From NCBI GenBank assembly GCA_945910005.1, contig OX246745.1:39398419-39462418 (forward strand): a stretch of DNA of 64,000 nucleotides. Reading direction: 5' to 3'. The notes under the pieces were generated by a model. That model made no database searches. It was given only the letters and a program-made list of their open reading frames with translations, and was not told the DNA's origin. Source of the stretch: Isoperla grammatica. Its lineage: Eukaryota > Arthropoda > Insecta > Plecoptera > Perlodidae. Made by a program: the position numbers and the translations under genes. Below are positions 15,001 to 39,963 of this stretch, piece by piece; the first letter of the stretch is position 1, and each line of letters begins with the position of its first letter.

Positions 15001-16505
15001 TCCCGCACCTCGGAGCTGGCGTCTGAAACACGGAGGCTACTTGTTGACATCAACAGGTGTGTGGACTGCGTAGGCGTCACTCGCCGTCCCGCACCTCGGA
15101 GCTGGCGTCTGAAACACGGAGGCTACTTGTTGACATCAACAGGTGTCTGTGCGTCACCTCGCCGTCCCGCACCTCGGAGCTGGCGTCTGAAACACGGAGG
15201 CTACTTGTTGACATCAACAGGTGTCTGTGCGTCACCTCGCCGTCCCGCATCTCGGAGCTGGCGTCTGAAACACGGAGGCTACTTGTTGACATCAACAGGT
15301 GTCTGTGCGTCACCTCGCCGTCCCACACCTCGGAGCTGGCGGCTGAAACACGGAGGCTTCTTGTTGACATCAACAGGTGTCTGTGCGTCACCTCGCCGTC
15401 CCGCACCTCGGAGCTGGCGTCTGAAACACGGAGGCTACTTGTTGACATCAACAGGTGTCGGCGTCACCTCGCCGTCCCGCACCTCGGAGCTGGCGTCTGA
15501 AACACGGAGGCTACTTGTTGACATCAACAGGTGTCGGCGTCACCTTACCGTCCCGCACCTCGGAGCTGGCGTCTGAAACACGGAGGCTACTTGTTGACAT
15601 CAACAGGTGTCTGGACTGCGTAGGCGTCACTCGCCGTCCCGCACCTCGGAGCTGGCGTCTGAAACACGGAGGCTACTTGTTGACATCAACAGGTGTCTGT
15701 GCGTCACCTCACCGTCCCGCACCTCAGAGCTGGCGTCTGAAACACGGAGGCTACTTGTTGACATCAACAGGTGTCTGTGCGTCACCTCGCCGTCCCGCAC
15801 CTCGGAGCTGGCGTCTGAAACACGGAGGCTACTTGTTGACATCAACAGGTGTCGGCGTTACCTCGCCGTCCCGCAATTCGGAGCTGGCGTCTGAAACACG
15901 GAGGCTACTTGTTGACATCAACAGGTGTCTGTGCGTCACCTCACCGTCCCGCACCTCGGAGCTGGCGTCTGAAACACGGAGGCTACTTGTTGACATCAAC
16001 AGGTGTCTGTGCGTCACCTCGCCGTCCCGCACCGTTGACATCAACAGGTGTCTGTGCGTCACCTCACCGTCCCGCACCTCGGAGCTGGCGTCTGAAACAC
16101 GGAGGCTACTTGTTGACATCAACAGGTGTCGGCGTCACCTCGCCGTCCCGCACCTCGGAGCTGGCGTCTGAAACACGGAGGCTACTTGTTGACATCAACA
16201 GGTGTCTGTGCGTCACCTCACCGTCCCGCACCTCGGAGCTGGCGTCTGAAACACGGAGGCTACTTGTTGACATCAACAGGTGTCTGTGCGTCACCTCGCC
16301 GTCCCGCACCGTTGACATCAACAGGTGTCTGTGCGTCACCTCACCGTCCCGCACCTCGGAGCTGGCGTCTGAAACACGGAGGCTACTTGTTGACATCAAC
16401 AGGTGTCTGTGCGTCACCTCGCCGTCCCGCACCTCGGAGCTGGCGTCTGAAACACGGAGGCTACTTGTTGACATCAACAGGTGTCGGCGTCACCTCGCCG
16501 TCCCG
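1..16505. repeat. Minisatellite array 1 (76/78-bp unit, about 210 copies)
   Basis: A continuous head-to-tail array enters from outside the window and stops at TCCCG near 16505. The core holds GTTGACATCAAC (a small palindrome), CACCTCG and CTCGGAGCTGG. Unit length varies only in a short linker after GGTGT: CGGCGT gives 76 bp, CTGTGCGT 78 bp, CTGGTCTGCGT 81 bp, and CTGGTCTGCGTCAGCGT 87 bp. Blocks of units recur (see findings), so the array also has higher-order structure. Open frames on both strands follow from the 26-codon period and switch at each 76-bp unit. I see no gene in it. Confidence 0.97.
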
Positions 16506-16881
16506 TAAATAGAAACTAAATATTTTTTTACTAACTGGCGGTTTAAGTTATTATTCCAAAACTTTTATTAAGCGTCGACATTGTCAATGTGGATATTTAT
16601 TTAAAACATTATTTATTCTGTCCATAAGTTTTAATAAAAAAAATAAAACTGAATTTTTTCACTAATTAATTTTTTGTAGGTTGGCATCTTGACAAATTTT
16701 GCTGATTATGTTAACAGCATCTAGTTTAGTGGTCACGGGTGTTGACTTAAAATTTCAGCCAAATCCGTCAAGCCGTTTGGCCTGTGCGCGACGAACAAAA
16801 TTTGGCGCACACACACACAGACAAAGCGCCGATCGAGTTGTATGGAGAGTATCACTCCACTTCGCTACGCTCATCTAATTA
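16506..16881 (+). repeat. Partial first monomer of the 1.1-kb tandem element
   Basis: This matches the right part of the monomer at 18288-19347, starting at TCCCGTAAATAGAAACT (compare 18955). It contains the segment GGTTGGCATCTTGAC, a stretch ending in AAATCCGTCAAGCCGTTTG, a short CA/CAGA-rich run, and the terminal CGCTCATCTAATTA. Its left part is replaced by minisatellite array 1. Confidence 0.8.
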
Positions 16882-18287
16882 CTAGGAAAACGCTCCACGT
16901 TGACAGATGAGCGATATTTTTCAATGTATCAACAAATCAAATAAATCATTTGCATATCATATTGCAAAAAAAAAAAACACCTTTATAATAAACATTTGAT
17001 TTATTTACAAGATGGCGGATCAAGTTACAACCTTATAACTTAAGTATATTATTTCTTGATATGTTGCTAATAAATGCACGTATTATTATTTAAATTTGTT
17101 AAGAAGTTTTCTTTAAAGAAATCAAAACCTTCAAGTTCCGCATAATTTCATTCGACCGTGGTCTACTCAATAGGCTCTAATTCATAAACTATTAAACCTA
17201 TCAGTGTATGGAAAGTTCCATAATGTAGATACAGACTATATCTAAAATGTGATCTTGTTGAATCATACAATAACCCGCTTTATAATCATAATGAAAGCTT
17301 TTAAATTTGTTGACCAAGTTCGTTGTTAGCTTTTGCATGTTTGCCGTGAACGTCATAAAACATAACACGTCATTGTGGCCATTCTATGATAGCTATCAAA
17401 ATTCCAAATACATAGTGGGAAAGGTCTGTTTGCGTAAGCCATTTAAGCAGCATACTATGTACATCTTACTTTAAAGGTCCGCAAATGCGAATCATATCGG
17501 TGGAACACTGTAAAAACGAAGAAAATTACTGCCGTAAATAAACAATATTTGTTTATAACATGGCGGTTAAAGCAACAATTTTGAAACTAATGTCGCGTAT
17601 TGGTAGTATTAATGTGGACCTACATATAAAAAATTATCAATATCCGTGTGTTAGTTTTAATTTAGTTAAATAAATAACAAAACATGTGTTTCAGTTGTTA
17701 GTTTTTTGTAGGTTGGCATCTTATGTCATTGTAGCCATTTGATGACAAGTATCGAGATTCTAAATAATTGTACATAGGTATTCTTACGTACGCTGTTTTT
17801 GGTGTATACTATGTGCATCTAATTGCAAAAGTCCGCAAATGCGAATCATATCGGCGGAACACTGTAAAAATGAAGAAATTATTGTTGTAAATAAACAATA
17901 TATTTTTATTACATGGCGGATAAACGTACAATTTTAAAAATATTGTCAATTGTTGGTAGTGTTGATACAAACCTACATGTGAAACATTATTTAAATCCGT
18001 TTGTAAGTTTTTATTTAATTAAATAAATAAACAAATTTTATTTTTCAGTAATTAATTTTTTATAGGTTGGCATCTTGACGAATTTTACTGGTTATGTTAA
18101 CAGTATCGAGTTTAGTAGTCACGAACGTTGCCCGAAAATTCCAGCCAAATACGTCAAGCCGTTTGACCTGTGCGCGACGAACAAAATTTAGCGCACATAC
18201 ATACAGACATACATACATACAGACAGACAAAGCGCCGATCGAGTTGCATGGAGAGATTCACTCCGCTTCGCTACGCTCATCTAATTA
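16882..18287 (+). repeat. Tandem element, long monomer 1 (1406 bp)
   Basis: Starts CTAGGAAAACGCTCC and ends CGCTCATCTAATTA. The start contains AGATGAGCG, the reverse complement of CGCTCATCT at the end, so the monomer has subterminal inverted repeats. A small hairpin (AACGC-loop-GCGTT) lies at the start of the related monomers. The long form holds an extra block of about 350 bp in which the GGTTGGCATCTT and CCGCAAATGCGAATCATATC motifs appear a second time. No coding potential is visible. Confidence 0.85.
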
Positions 18288-19347
18288 CTAGGAAAACGCT
18301 CCGCGTTGCCAGATGAGCGATTTTTTTTTTTTTTTTTTAGTAAATTAAATAAATATTTTGCACATCATACACCGCTTAAAAAATATACTTTGATAACAAA
18401 CATATGATTTTTTTACAAGATGGCGGTTTAAGTTACAATCTTAGAATTTCTGTATATTATTTCTCGATATGTTGCTAATAATTACACAAAATATTATTTA
18501 AATCCGTTTAAAATTTTTCTTTAAATAAATTAAAACCTCCAAGTTGATTTTTCAATGGATTTCCGCATAATTTCATTCGACCGTGGTCTACTCAAAAGGC
18601 TCTAATTAATAAACTATTAAAGTTATCTGTGTATAGAAAACTCCACAATGTAGATACTGGCTAGATCTAAAATGTGATAGTGTTTTATTATACAATAACC
18701 GCATTTAAATCATAATAAAAGGTTTTTAATTTGTCTACAAAGTTCGTTGTTAACATTTGCATTTTTGCCGTGAAAGTCATTAAACATAACACGCCATTGT
18801 TGCCATTCTATTAACGTTATCGAAATTCCAAAAGTAGTTTTAGAAAGGTCTCTTTGTACACGCCATTCGCCATGCATAGTATGTGCATCTAACTTCAATG
18901 GTCCTCAAATGAGAATCGTATAAGTGGAGCACTGTTAAGAAACCAATGTAAGTTCCCGTAAATAGAAACTAAATATTTTTTTACTAAATGGCGGTTAAAG
19001 TTATAGTTCCAAAACTTTTATCCGGTGTCGACATTGTTAGTTTCAATATTTATTTAAAACATTATTTAAATCTGTACATAAGTTTCAATAAAACAAAAAT
19101 AAAACTGTATTTTTGTCACTAATTAATTGTTTGCAGGTTGGCATCTTGACGGATTTTGCTGATTATGTTAACAGCATCTATTTTAGTGGTCACAAATGTT
19201 GACCGAAAATTTCAGCCAAATCCGTCAAGCCGTTTGACCTGTGCGCGACGAACAAAATTTAGCGCACATACAGACACACACACACACAGACAAAGCGCCG
19301 ATCGAGTTGTATGGAGAGATTCACTCCGCTTCGCTGCGCTCATCTAA
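18288..19347 (+). repeat. Tandem element, short monomer 2 (1060 bp)
   Basis: Same termini as the neighbouring monomers but without the internal duplicated block, so about 350 bp shorter. It preserves the sequence at 18945-18975 into which array 1 is joined in the partial first monomer. AT-rich and without credible open frames. Confidence 0.85.
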
Positions 19348-20760
19348 CTAGGAAAACGCTCCGCGTTGACAGATGAGCGATTTATTTCAATGTATCAAAT
19401 CAAATAAATCATTTGCATATCATATTACTCTTTAAAAAAAAAAAACTTTATAATAAACATATGATTTTTTTACAAGATGGCGGATCAAGTTACAACCTTA
19501 TTACTTTAGTATATTATTTCTTGATATGTTGCTAATAAATGCACGAAATATTATTTAAATCCGTTAAGAAGTTTTCTTTTAGGAAATTAAAACCTTCAAG
19601 TTGATGGATTTCCGCATAATTTCATTCGACCGTGGTCTACTCAATAGGCTCTAATTCATAAACTATTACACCTATCAGTGTATGGAAAGTTTCATAATGT
19701 AGATACAGACTATATCTAAAATTAAATATTAATTAATCATACAATAACTCGCTTTTAAATCATAATAAAAGCTTTTTAATTTGTCGACCAAGTTCGTTGT
19801 TAACATTTGCATGTTTGCCGTGAAGGTCATTAAATATAACACGTCATTGTAGCCATTCTATAATAGCTATCAAAATTCCAAATACATAGTGAGACAGGTC
19901 TGACTGCGTAAGCCATTTCGGCAGCATACTATGTGCATCTAACTTCAATGGTCCGCAAATGCGAATCATATCGGTGGAACACTGTAAAAACGAAGAAAAT
20001 TACTGCCGTAAATAAACAATATTTGTTTATAACATGGCGGTTGAAGCTACAATTTTGAAACTTTTGTCGTGTGTTGGTACTATTGATGTGGACCTACATA
20101 TTAAAAATTATTTATATCGGTATGTAAGTTTTAATTAAATTAAATAAATAACAAAACATGTGTTTCAGTAGTTAATTTTTTGTAGGTTGGCATCTTACGT
20201 CATTGTAGCCATTCTATGACAGCTATCGAAATTCCAAATAATATTGCATAGGTATTGTTACGTACGCTATGTTTGGTGTATACTATGTGCATCGAACTGC
20301 AATAGTCCGCAAATGCAAATCATATCGGTGGAACACTGTAAAAATGAAGAAATTATTGTTGTAAATAAACAATATTTTTTTATGACATTACGGGTAAACT
20401 TACAATTTTGAAACTTTTGTCAAGTGTTGGTACCGTTAATGTTAATCTACGAGTGAAACATTATTAAAATCCGTTTGTAAGTTTTCATTTAATTAAATAA
20501 ATAAACAATTTTTGTTTTTCAGTAATTATTTTTTTGTAGGTTGGCATCTTAACGAATTTTGCTGGTTATGTTAACAGCATCGAGTTGAGTGGTCACAAAT
20601 GTTGCCCGAAAATTTCAGCAAAATACGTCAAGCCGTTTGACCTGTGCGCGACGAACAAAATTTAGCGCACATACAGACATACATACAGACATACACACAG
20701 ACAAAGCGCCGATCGAGTTGTATGGAGAGATTCACTCCGCTTCGCTACGCTCATCTAATT
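19348..20760 (+). repeat. Tandem element, long monomer 3 (1413 bp)
   Basis: A second long-form monomer, collinear with monomer 1 at an offset of roughly 2.47 kb. The run of copies ends cleanly here at CGCTCATCTAATTA before unrelated AT-rich DNA. This gives the right terminus of the element, and the copy at 60509 gives the left terminus. Confidence 0.85.
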
Positions 20761-20958
20761 AATATACCATTTTATATAGGTTGAAAATTATTTAATAATG
20801 CACATTTTATATTTTGATAATTTTTCAAGGCTATATTATATCATGCTTTATAAAATTTCGGGGTTAAAAATTGTGATTTTGAAATATGCCGTTTTGACGG
20901 TAATTTTTTATTCGAATGAAGTAATGTAACAAAAAACTCGAATTCAGGCTGTCTGCAT

Positions 20959-21502
20959 CCAGGGTTGCGTTCCGTTACATGCTGGATGTACTGATCCAGT
21001 GCGCCAGCTTACTGGATGCTTTCCGAAACATGCTGCCAGCGACTACTGAGCGTTCCCTTACTTGCTATCCCAGCATCTCCAGTGCACTGAAAGCATTGAA
21101 AGTACTGGCCCTTTTTCACGCAGTAGCCCCAGTAAAACTTGGAACTGTCATGGCGTCGCACCAAACTATAACATACCAGTGGCACGAAATATCGCTGGTT
21201 TGTCCAGAAACAAACGAAGTAGTGAAATTAGTAGTGAACGACAATGAAAAGGAGCGTCTGGAGAAAGGTAAGAATGTTTTGTATATGCTATTGGACGTAT
21301 ATTTCTCTTGGCAGGGTGCAATTAGTGTAGGCCTAGGCTGACAGTTATAGCTTACGACTATTTTCGCGCCGTCTTCCATACTGTGCTCAGTGCTCTGCAG
21401 GTGGATGCTCGTTCCGTTTCTTAAGCCTACTGGCTCGCGCTGGCTCACGCCGGCGCTCACTGGGTCCCAGCAGTCCCAGCATGTAACGGAACGCAACCCA
21501 GG
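20959..21502. mobile_element. Non-autonomous element with 27-bp terminal inverted repeats
   Basis: The left end 20959-20985 (contains GGGTTGCGTTCCGTTACATG) and the right end 21476-21502 are inverted repeats matching at 26 of 27 positions. The interior includes an open frame of 120 codons at 20979-21341 that starts inside the left repeat and resembles nothing I recognise. A GGTAAGAATG donor-like string at about 21267 is probably chance. I see no clear target duplication, so the superfamily is left open. Confidence 0.65.
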
Positions 21503-21730
21503 TAGTAGGCTAGAGTTCCCCCACCACCGGACCTCGCACGAGCGGCATCTTTGGATCTCAGTTGCAGCTTTCCGAGCATACAATGTGGTAGTTGACTTTT
21601 AATAGATTCATTGCAAACCAGAGTTAAAGTTAATTTTTTGTATTTGGCTTTTAGGGAATGTACGAGTCGTATGTGTGCAGTATTTTCTCCAACTTATGCA
21701 TTACGGTTTGTTCCCGTCACCGGGCCTGCA

Positions 21731-22206
21731 TTTATGTCCACACCCCCACGCTCAGCGTTCAGGTAGACTAGCCCGTTTCAGCCAGGGGATTTAGCCACGC
21801 AGTACAGCTATAGTCCTCTGCTGTACTGTATGTAGCTCTGCTGTGCGAGGTAAGCGTTTGTGTCCACACCCCCACGCTCAGCGCTCAGGTAGACTAGCCC
21901 GTTTCAGCCAGGGGATTTAGCCACGCAGTACAGCTATAGTCCTCTGCTGTACTGTATGTAGCTCTGCTGTGCGAGGTAAGCGTTTGTGTCCACACCCCCA
22001 CGCTCAGCGCTCAGGTAGACTAGCCCGTTTCAGCCAGGGGATTTAGCCACGCAGTACAGCTATAGTCCTCTGCTGTACTGTATGTAGCTCTGCTGTGCGA
22101 GGTAAGCGTTTGTGTCCACACCCCCACGCTCAGCGCTCAGGTAGACTAGCCCGTTTCAGCCAGGGGATTTAGCCACGCAGTACAGCTATAGTCCTCTGCT
22201 GTACTG
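21731..22206. repeat. 126-bp tandem repeat, 3.8 copies
   Basis: Units start at 21731, 21857, 21983 and 22109 (TTTGTGTCCACACCCCCACG, first copy TTTATG). They are almost identical, which suggests recent expansion. GC-rich compared with the flanks. No coding role seen. Confidence 0.95.
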
Positions 22207-23404
22207 AGGTAGTGCGTGTGACACGGTGGAAACAGTCAACATAACGGCATGGTGATTGTCTTCAGTATCGACTAGGTTGGACTTTGGAGGAAGTAAACTA
22301 CTTGCATTGTTGGATTACAATATGTAGAGACAATTGACAAAGATTAAAATTGAATTTATTTTTATTTTGCATTAATTACAAAATAACAGCACTTATTTTT
22401 GCGTTCATCCATAAAAGCACAAGCAAACTAGAGCAGATTATTGGCTGCCTGAGGAATGATGATTAACATAATTTAGCTTCTCTCCACAATACTAATTAAT
22501 TCAATTTTGAAATAATTTCTTAAATTTAATAAATACAATAAATTTTGTTGAAATGTGCACTAACATAATATACGTATATGCAAATTGAATGTTAATCCAA
22601 ATTATGGTGTTGACTGCAATATGAATCGGCAAAAATAGTGATCGCTATAGGCTAAAGCTTCTAATAAATTTGGCTTGTCTTCACAGTCAATAGGTACTTA
22701 TTATTTCACTAAACAATTTGTGAAATTTCAAACAGTAAATGTGGTTGAATGAACATAATAAATATAATACACATGAAATCCTCAATAGACACACCCAAAT
22801 AATAGCGGTACTGCAACATGACGGTAAACATATAGTGATCACTAAATAGCTTACAATAATGCTGACAAGCTCACTTTGAGTACATTCAGTTTAGAAAAGT
22901 TGCCAAAACCCCACTTGACTCAAACACTTTACCGGTATTCAGGTGAGCTTGATTAATGAAGTCAAACATTATTTAGAATATGGTTGGCTTAATAATTTAA
23001 ATTCATTAATACAATATACACAAATGATAATAAATATATTACATTCAAACTAGAGCTTTGTGGTTAAAACCATTGCACTATCACACCCATAACACAAGTA
23101 TTAAAGTATTCTGACTTTAAGGACAGTCTGTTATTTCACCAATGAACACAACGAGACCTTTCCACTCATTCTTCAATCACATTCATATTACGTAGGGTTT
23201 ACATGATTCAATTAATAGGCCAATAACGTAATCCCAAGTAACTCTCAAACAAACATCCTTACATTGTGAGTTGTGTGAGGGATATAAGATACCAACAGCT
23301 TACCTCAGTAGGCCTACACTGATGGTAAGATGTAAGATGCAATAGAAGAAAATAAAATATAAATAATAAAAAAACACAAAATAATGTTTTCCTAGTAAGT
23401 AGAC
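22207..23404. other. AT-rich DNA without recognisable features
   Basis: About 1.2 kb of AT-rich sequence. I see no exon with convincing splice sites, no RNA gene and no repeat structure. It lies beyond the 3' end of ARL1. Confidence 0.6.
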
Positions 23405-24061
23405 CAGTGGTTCCCAACCAAGGGTGCCATGAACCTCTCGTAGGTGCCACAAAATTTTTGTTGAAATTGAAAAAAAAATTGTTTCTGAAAATTTTGCTAA
23501 TAAAACAAAATAATAATTATTAGTATTATAACAGTACAAACGAAAACGTATAGTCTTAACGACTATTGAATTTTCTCTGAAACATATTACATCGAGGATG
23601 CAATGTTTACACACTCACCCTTCGGGGTGAACTTTGAATAACACTTCAGAAACAATTAAGAAAACAGGATCACATTTCTGTTGCAGTTTTCAACGTAATA
23701 TCCGTGTGAGTTAGGAGTTTCAGCAATAAAGAACAGTAAATCAAAGAAAATAGATATACATATAAGTTGAAGAGGAAATGAATGCTTGTCCACTATCCAG
23801 CCACAAATCTAAGACATTTGCAAGAAACATCAAAGCTAGATTTTTGACGTACCTAATAAATACTAATGAATGTTGAAGTGGTTTTGCAGTAATGAAATCA
23901 TTCACTGTAATTAAATTTACAAAGTGTTGATTTAATACAATTCTTATACATTTTAAAAATTATTGGTTTTTAGGGTGGACGTTAGTTGAAGAAGGTGAGG
24001 AGGGGTGTCAACTGAACGTAGGCTTGAGGTGCCTTGGGCTGAAGAAGATTGGAAACCACTA
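23405..24061. mobile_element. hAT-like non-autonomous element
   Basis: The left end CAGTGGTTCCCAACC and the right end, read in reverse as TAGTGGTTTCCAATC, match at about 12 of 15 bases. CAGTGGTTCYCAA-type ends are typical of hAT MITEs. The 8-bp flanks do not match, so the copy is either old or its boundary is imprecise. No transposase is encoded. It ends about 230 bp downstream of the ARL1 stop codon and may overlap the 3' UTR. Confidence 0.55.
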
Positions 24062-24288
24062 CGTACTCTTGCTCTCTTTCTACTTACTCAGGAAGGTCAA
24101 AAATGTTATTCCAAGTTTAGTTTTTATACGTATTTTATGTTCTTAAGCTGTTGGCATCCTATACATCACACGCAATTCGAAACATTGAATTAATTTAAGC
24201 CACCACAGTAGTTTCAAGTTTTTTGCGTCCAACACATTTTGGTACAGAAAATTTTGATATTTAAATCTCGTTGTTGAATCGTGGGTTA

Positions 24289-37933
<13,645 letters not shown>

Positions 37934-38302
37934 TGCAAAAATTATCTTGGCAAGCAAACAAGTGTTTCCAGATTACTATTAATTACTCCTTTTCTCAAAA
38001 TAGTACTTAATACATCGATACAATAACTTCCAACAAACCACATGAAGTTTGACGTGTAGGCCTAGACCATCAATGCTACCAAAATACAACGTAACAATTG
38101 GTTACCAGTATAACCAGGTCACTAAACCTGGGGACAAGAAAATCCCTAGGTTAATTTGAGTTGACGCGGGGATTATCATATTATTTATAATGGACATTTG
38201 ATTCTAATAGTAATTTATAACAATTAACGAGTTATAACTTTATTAGAGAATAGCTAGTCAGCAAATCATTACGTTTCTCCCCGCATAAACAAATGTGAGG
38301 GT
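37934..38302 (-). promoter_or_regulatory. Presumed ARL1 5' UTR and promoter region
   Basis: The 369 bp between the ARL1 ATG and the first upstream transposon must hold the 5' UTR and probably the core promoter. I see no clear TATA box or initiator, so this is assigned by position only. Confidence 0.35.
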
Positions 38303-39068
38303 ATTATGGTTAGGGTTGCCATAAGTTGTGGTGGTAAAAAGAGGGCATTTTAATAAAGAGTGGTATACTCAGGGCAGGGGCGGATACAGGGGGGGGGGGG
38401 GGGCGGGTTGGCGACCACCCCCCTCCCCCTTGACCAAAAAAAAAATGGAAAGTTTGAATAATTATTATTTTGGAGTCGTTACCGAACTTTAGTTGTCATG
38501 CTTTGTGTATCTAATCGAGCCTGTATCCGCCCCTGCCAACATATGCGCATGCCAGTCGCAGAGCGAACCAACAGGTTTGTTTCTTATTAATCGGGGATGC
38601 AGATTCAGCATTCGTTCGGTGAGCCATTCATTACTCATACTACCGATAAGGCTTAGTGATATCACAGCGACTGCAACGGTACAGCGGGCGGGCGGCGTGA
38701 CTGCCTCGATCAACAGAGAAATTTAATAATGTCCTCCAAGAAAGGTAAGAAAACACATAATTAAAATCACATAACTACAACCATAGGTACAGGTACACGT
38801 ATATTCAGTAGACAGTTGCTTGTCTACCGAACGCTTACATACTAAGCGATTATTTGTTAGTTTTTACAGATCAACCTGTCAAAAAGAGGAAGATAAATTC
38901 TTTCTTCTTGCCAGTGCCAAAAAAGACATTGCAAGCCCAAGAGGCATGTAATTCAAATGTAACGGTGACTATTGATGATTGTAATACCAAAGAAAAGTCA
39001 GCTAGAGATGTCATCTCAATCGACACTTTAACCAAGGATGTAGTAGATAGTGTTGAAACAAACCCTCC

Positions 39069-39963
39069 CAGGGGCGGATACAGGGGGGGGGGCGGGGTGG
39101 GGGGGGGGGGGGTGACCGCCCCCCCCCCATGAAAAAAAAATGGAAAGTTTGAATAATTATTATTTTGGAGTCGTTACCGAACTTTAGTTGCCATGCTTTG
39201 TGTTACTAATCGAGCCTGTATCCGCCCCTGCCGACGTATGCGCATGCCATACTCAGGTTCTCTTACAAATCGCTACTATGTGTGAAATTAAGTAATTTTC
39301 GAATGACAGCCCGTTAAACTTACGTAAATATCTCAAAATCTGTAGTATGTCTTGCAGGTATGTTTATATGTGATTAAACAAGATCTAATTGAGATTAATT
39401 GGCATTAACCAAATTAAATGAGTATACTCTGGTTCTCTTACAAATCGCTACTGTGTGTGACATTAGGTAATTTTCCACTGACAGCCCGTTAAACTTCTGT
39501 AATCATCTCAAAATCTGTGGTATGTCACGCACGTAATTGTTCATATACTCTTAAAGTAGATGTAAATGAGATTAATTAAAAGTAATTAAAATAAATGAAT
39601 ATTCTCAGGTTCACTTACAAATCGATACTTTGTGTGAAATTACGTTATTTCCGAATGACAGCCCTGAAACTTCCGTGATTATCTCAAGATAAAAAAAAAT
39701 ATGAGGTGCGTTGTTCGTTTATACGTCAACATTAGTGACAACTATGTTATTGCTTCACCCAAAATATGACAATGTCAGTATTGACTGAAGTAAAGTATGT
39801 TTTGAAAATGTGATTGATTAAATTAAACATAATGTACATTACTCCCCAAACTTGTATATATAGCATGTACTTAAGCCCCCCCCCCCCTATAATAATTGAC
39901 AATCGCCTTCCATCAAACCGCCCCCCCCCCCCCCCCCATAAATCAAGGCTAGATCCGCCCCTG
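39069..39963. mobile_element. Non-autonomous hAT derivative inserted in the transposase gene
   Basis: Flanked by perfect 8-bp duplications AACCCTCC (39061-39068 and 39964-39971). Its left 160 bp copy the left end of the host hAT (compare 38375-38535), and its right about 260 bp copy the right end (compare 47779-48044). It is therefore a deletion derivative of the same family, presumably moved by that family's transposase. The middle is a three-copy repeat unrelated to the transposase. Confidence 0.92.
39251..39690. repeat. About 175-bp internal tandem repeat, 2.5-3 copies
   Basis: Units begin at about 39251, 39426 and 39603 (ACTCAGGTTCTCTTACAAAT and variants) and share AATGACAGCCCGTTAAACTT. 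They form the centre of the non-autonomous hAT. Confidence 0.85.

Noticed and set aside
1..16505. CRISPR-like alternation of conserved and variable parts
   Set aside because: Spacers are not unique, unit length is too great, there are no cas genes and the DNA is eukaryotic.
5..16512. Many open frames of 60-900 codons on both strands in array 1
   Set aside because: They follow from a stop-free 78-bp unit (26 codons). Frames change at each 76-bp unit, and all of them are low-complexity repeats.
20979..21341. Possible first exon ending at a GGTAAG donor
   Set aside because: It lies entirely inside an inverted-repeat element, starts in its terminal repeat, and shows no recognisable domain.
21116..21583. 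155-codon minus-strand frame
   Set aside because: Overlaps the same inverted-repeat element, with no family resemblance.
22207..23404. A tRNA or other structured RNA gene
   Set aside because: No A/B-box pair or cloverleaf could be traced here or in the other unassigned stretches. A covariance search would be needed to exclude one.
38375..38535. A separate 160-bp MITE with CAGGGGCGGATAC ends
   Set aside because: The flanking 8 bp do not match at these two points. The true right end is at 48044 with ACTCAGGG, so the fold-back is part of the hAT left end.
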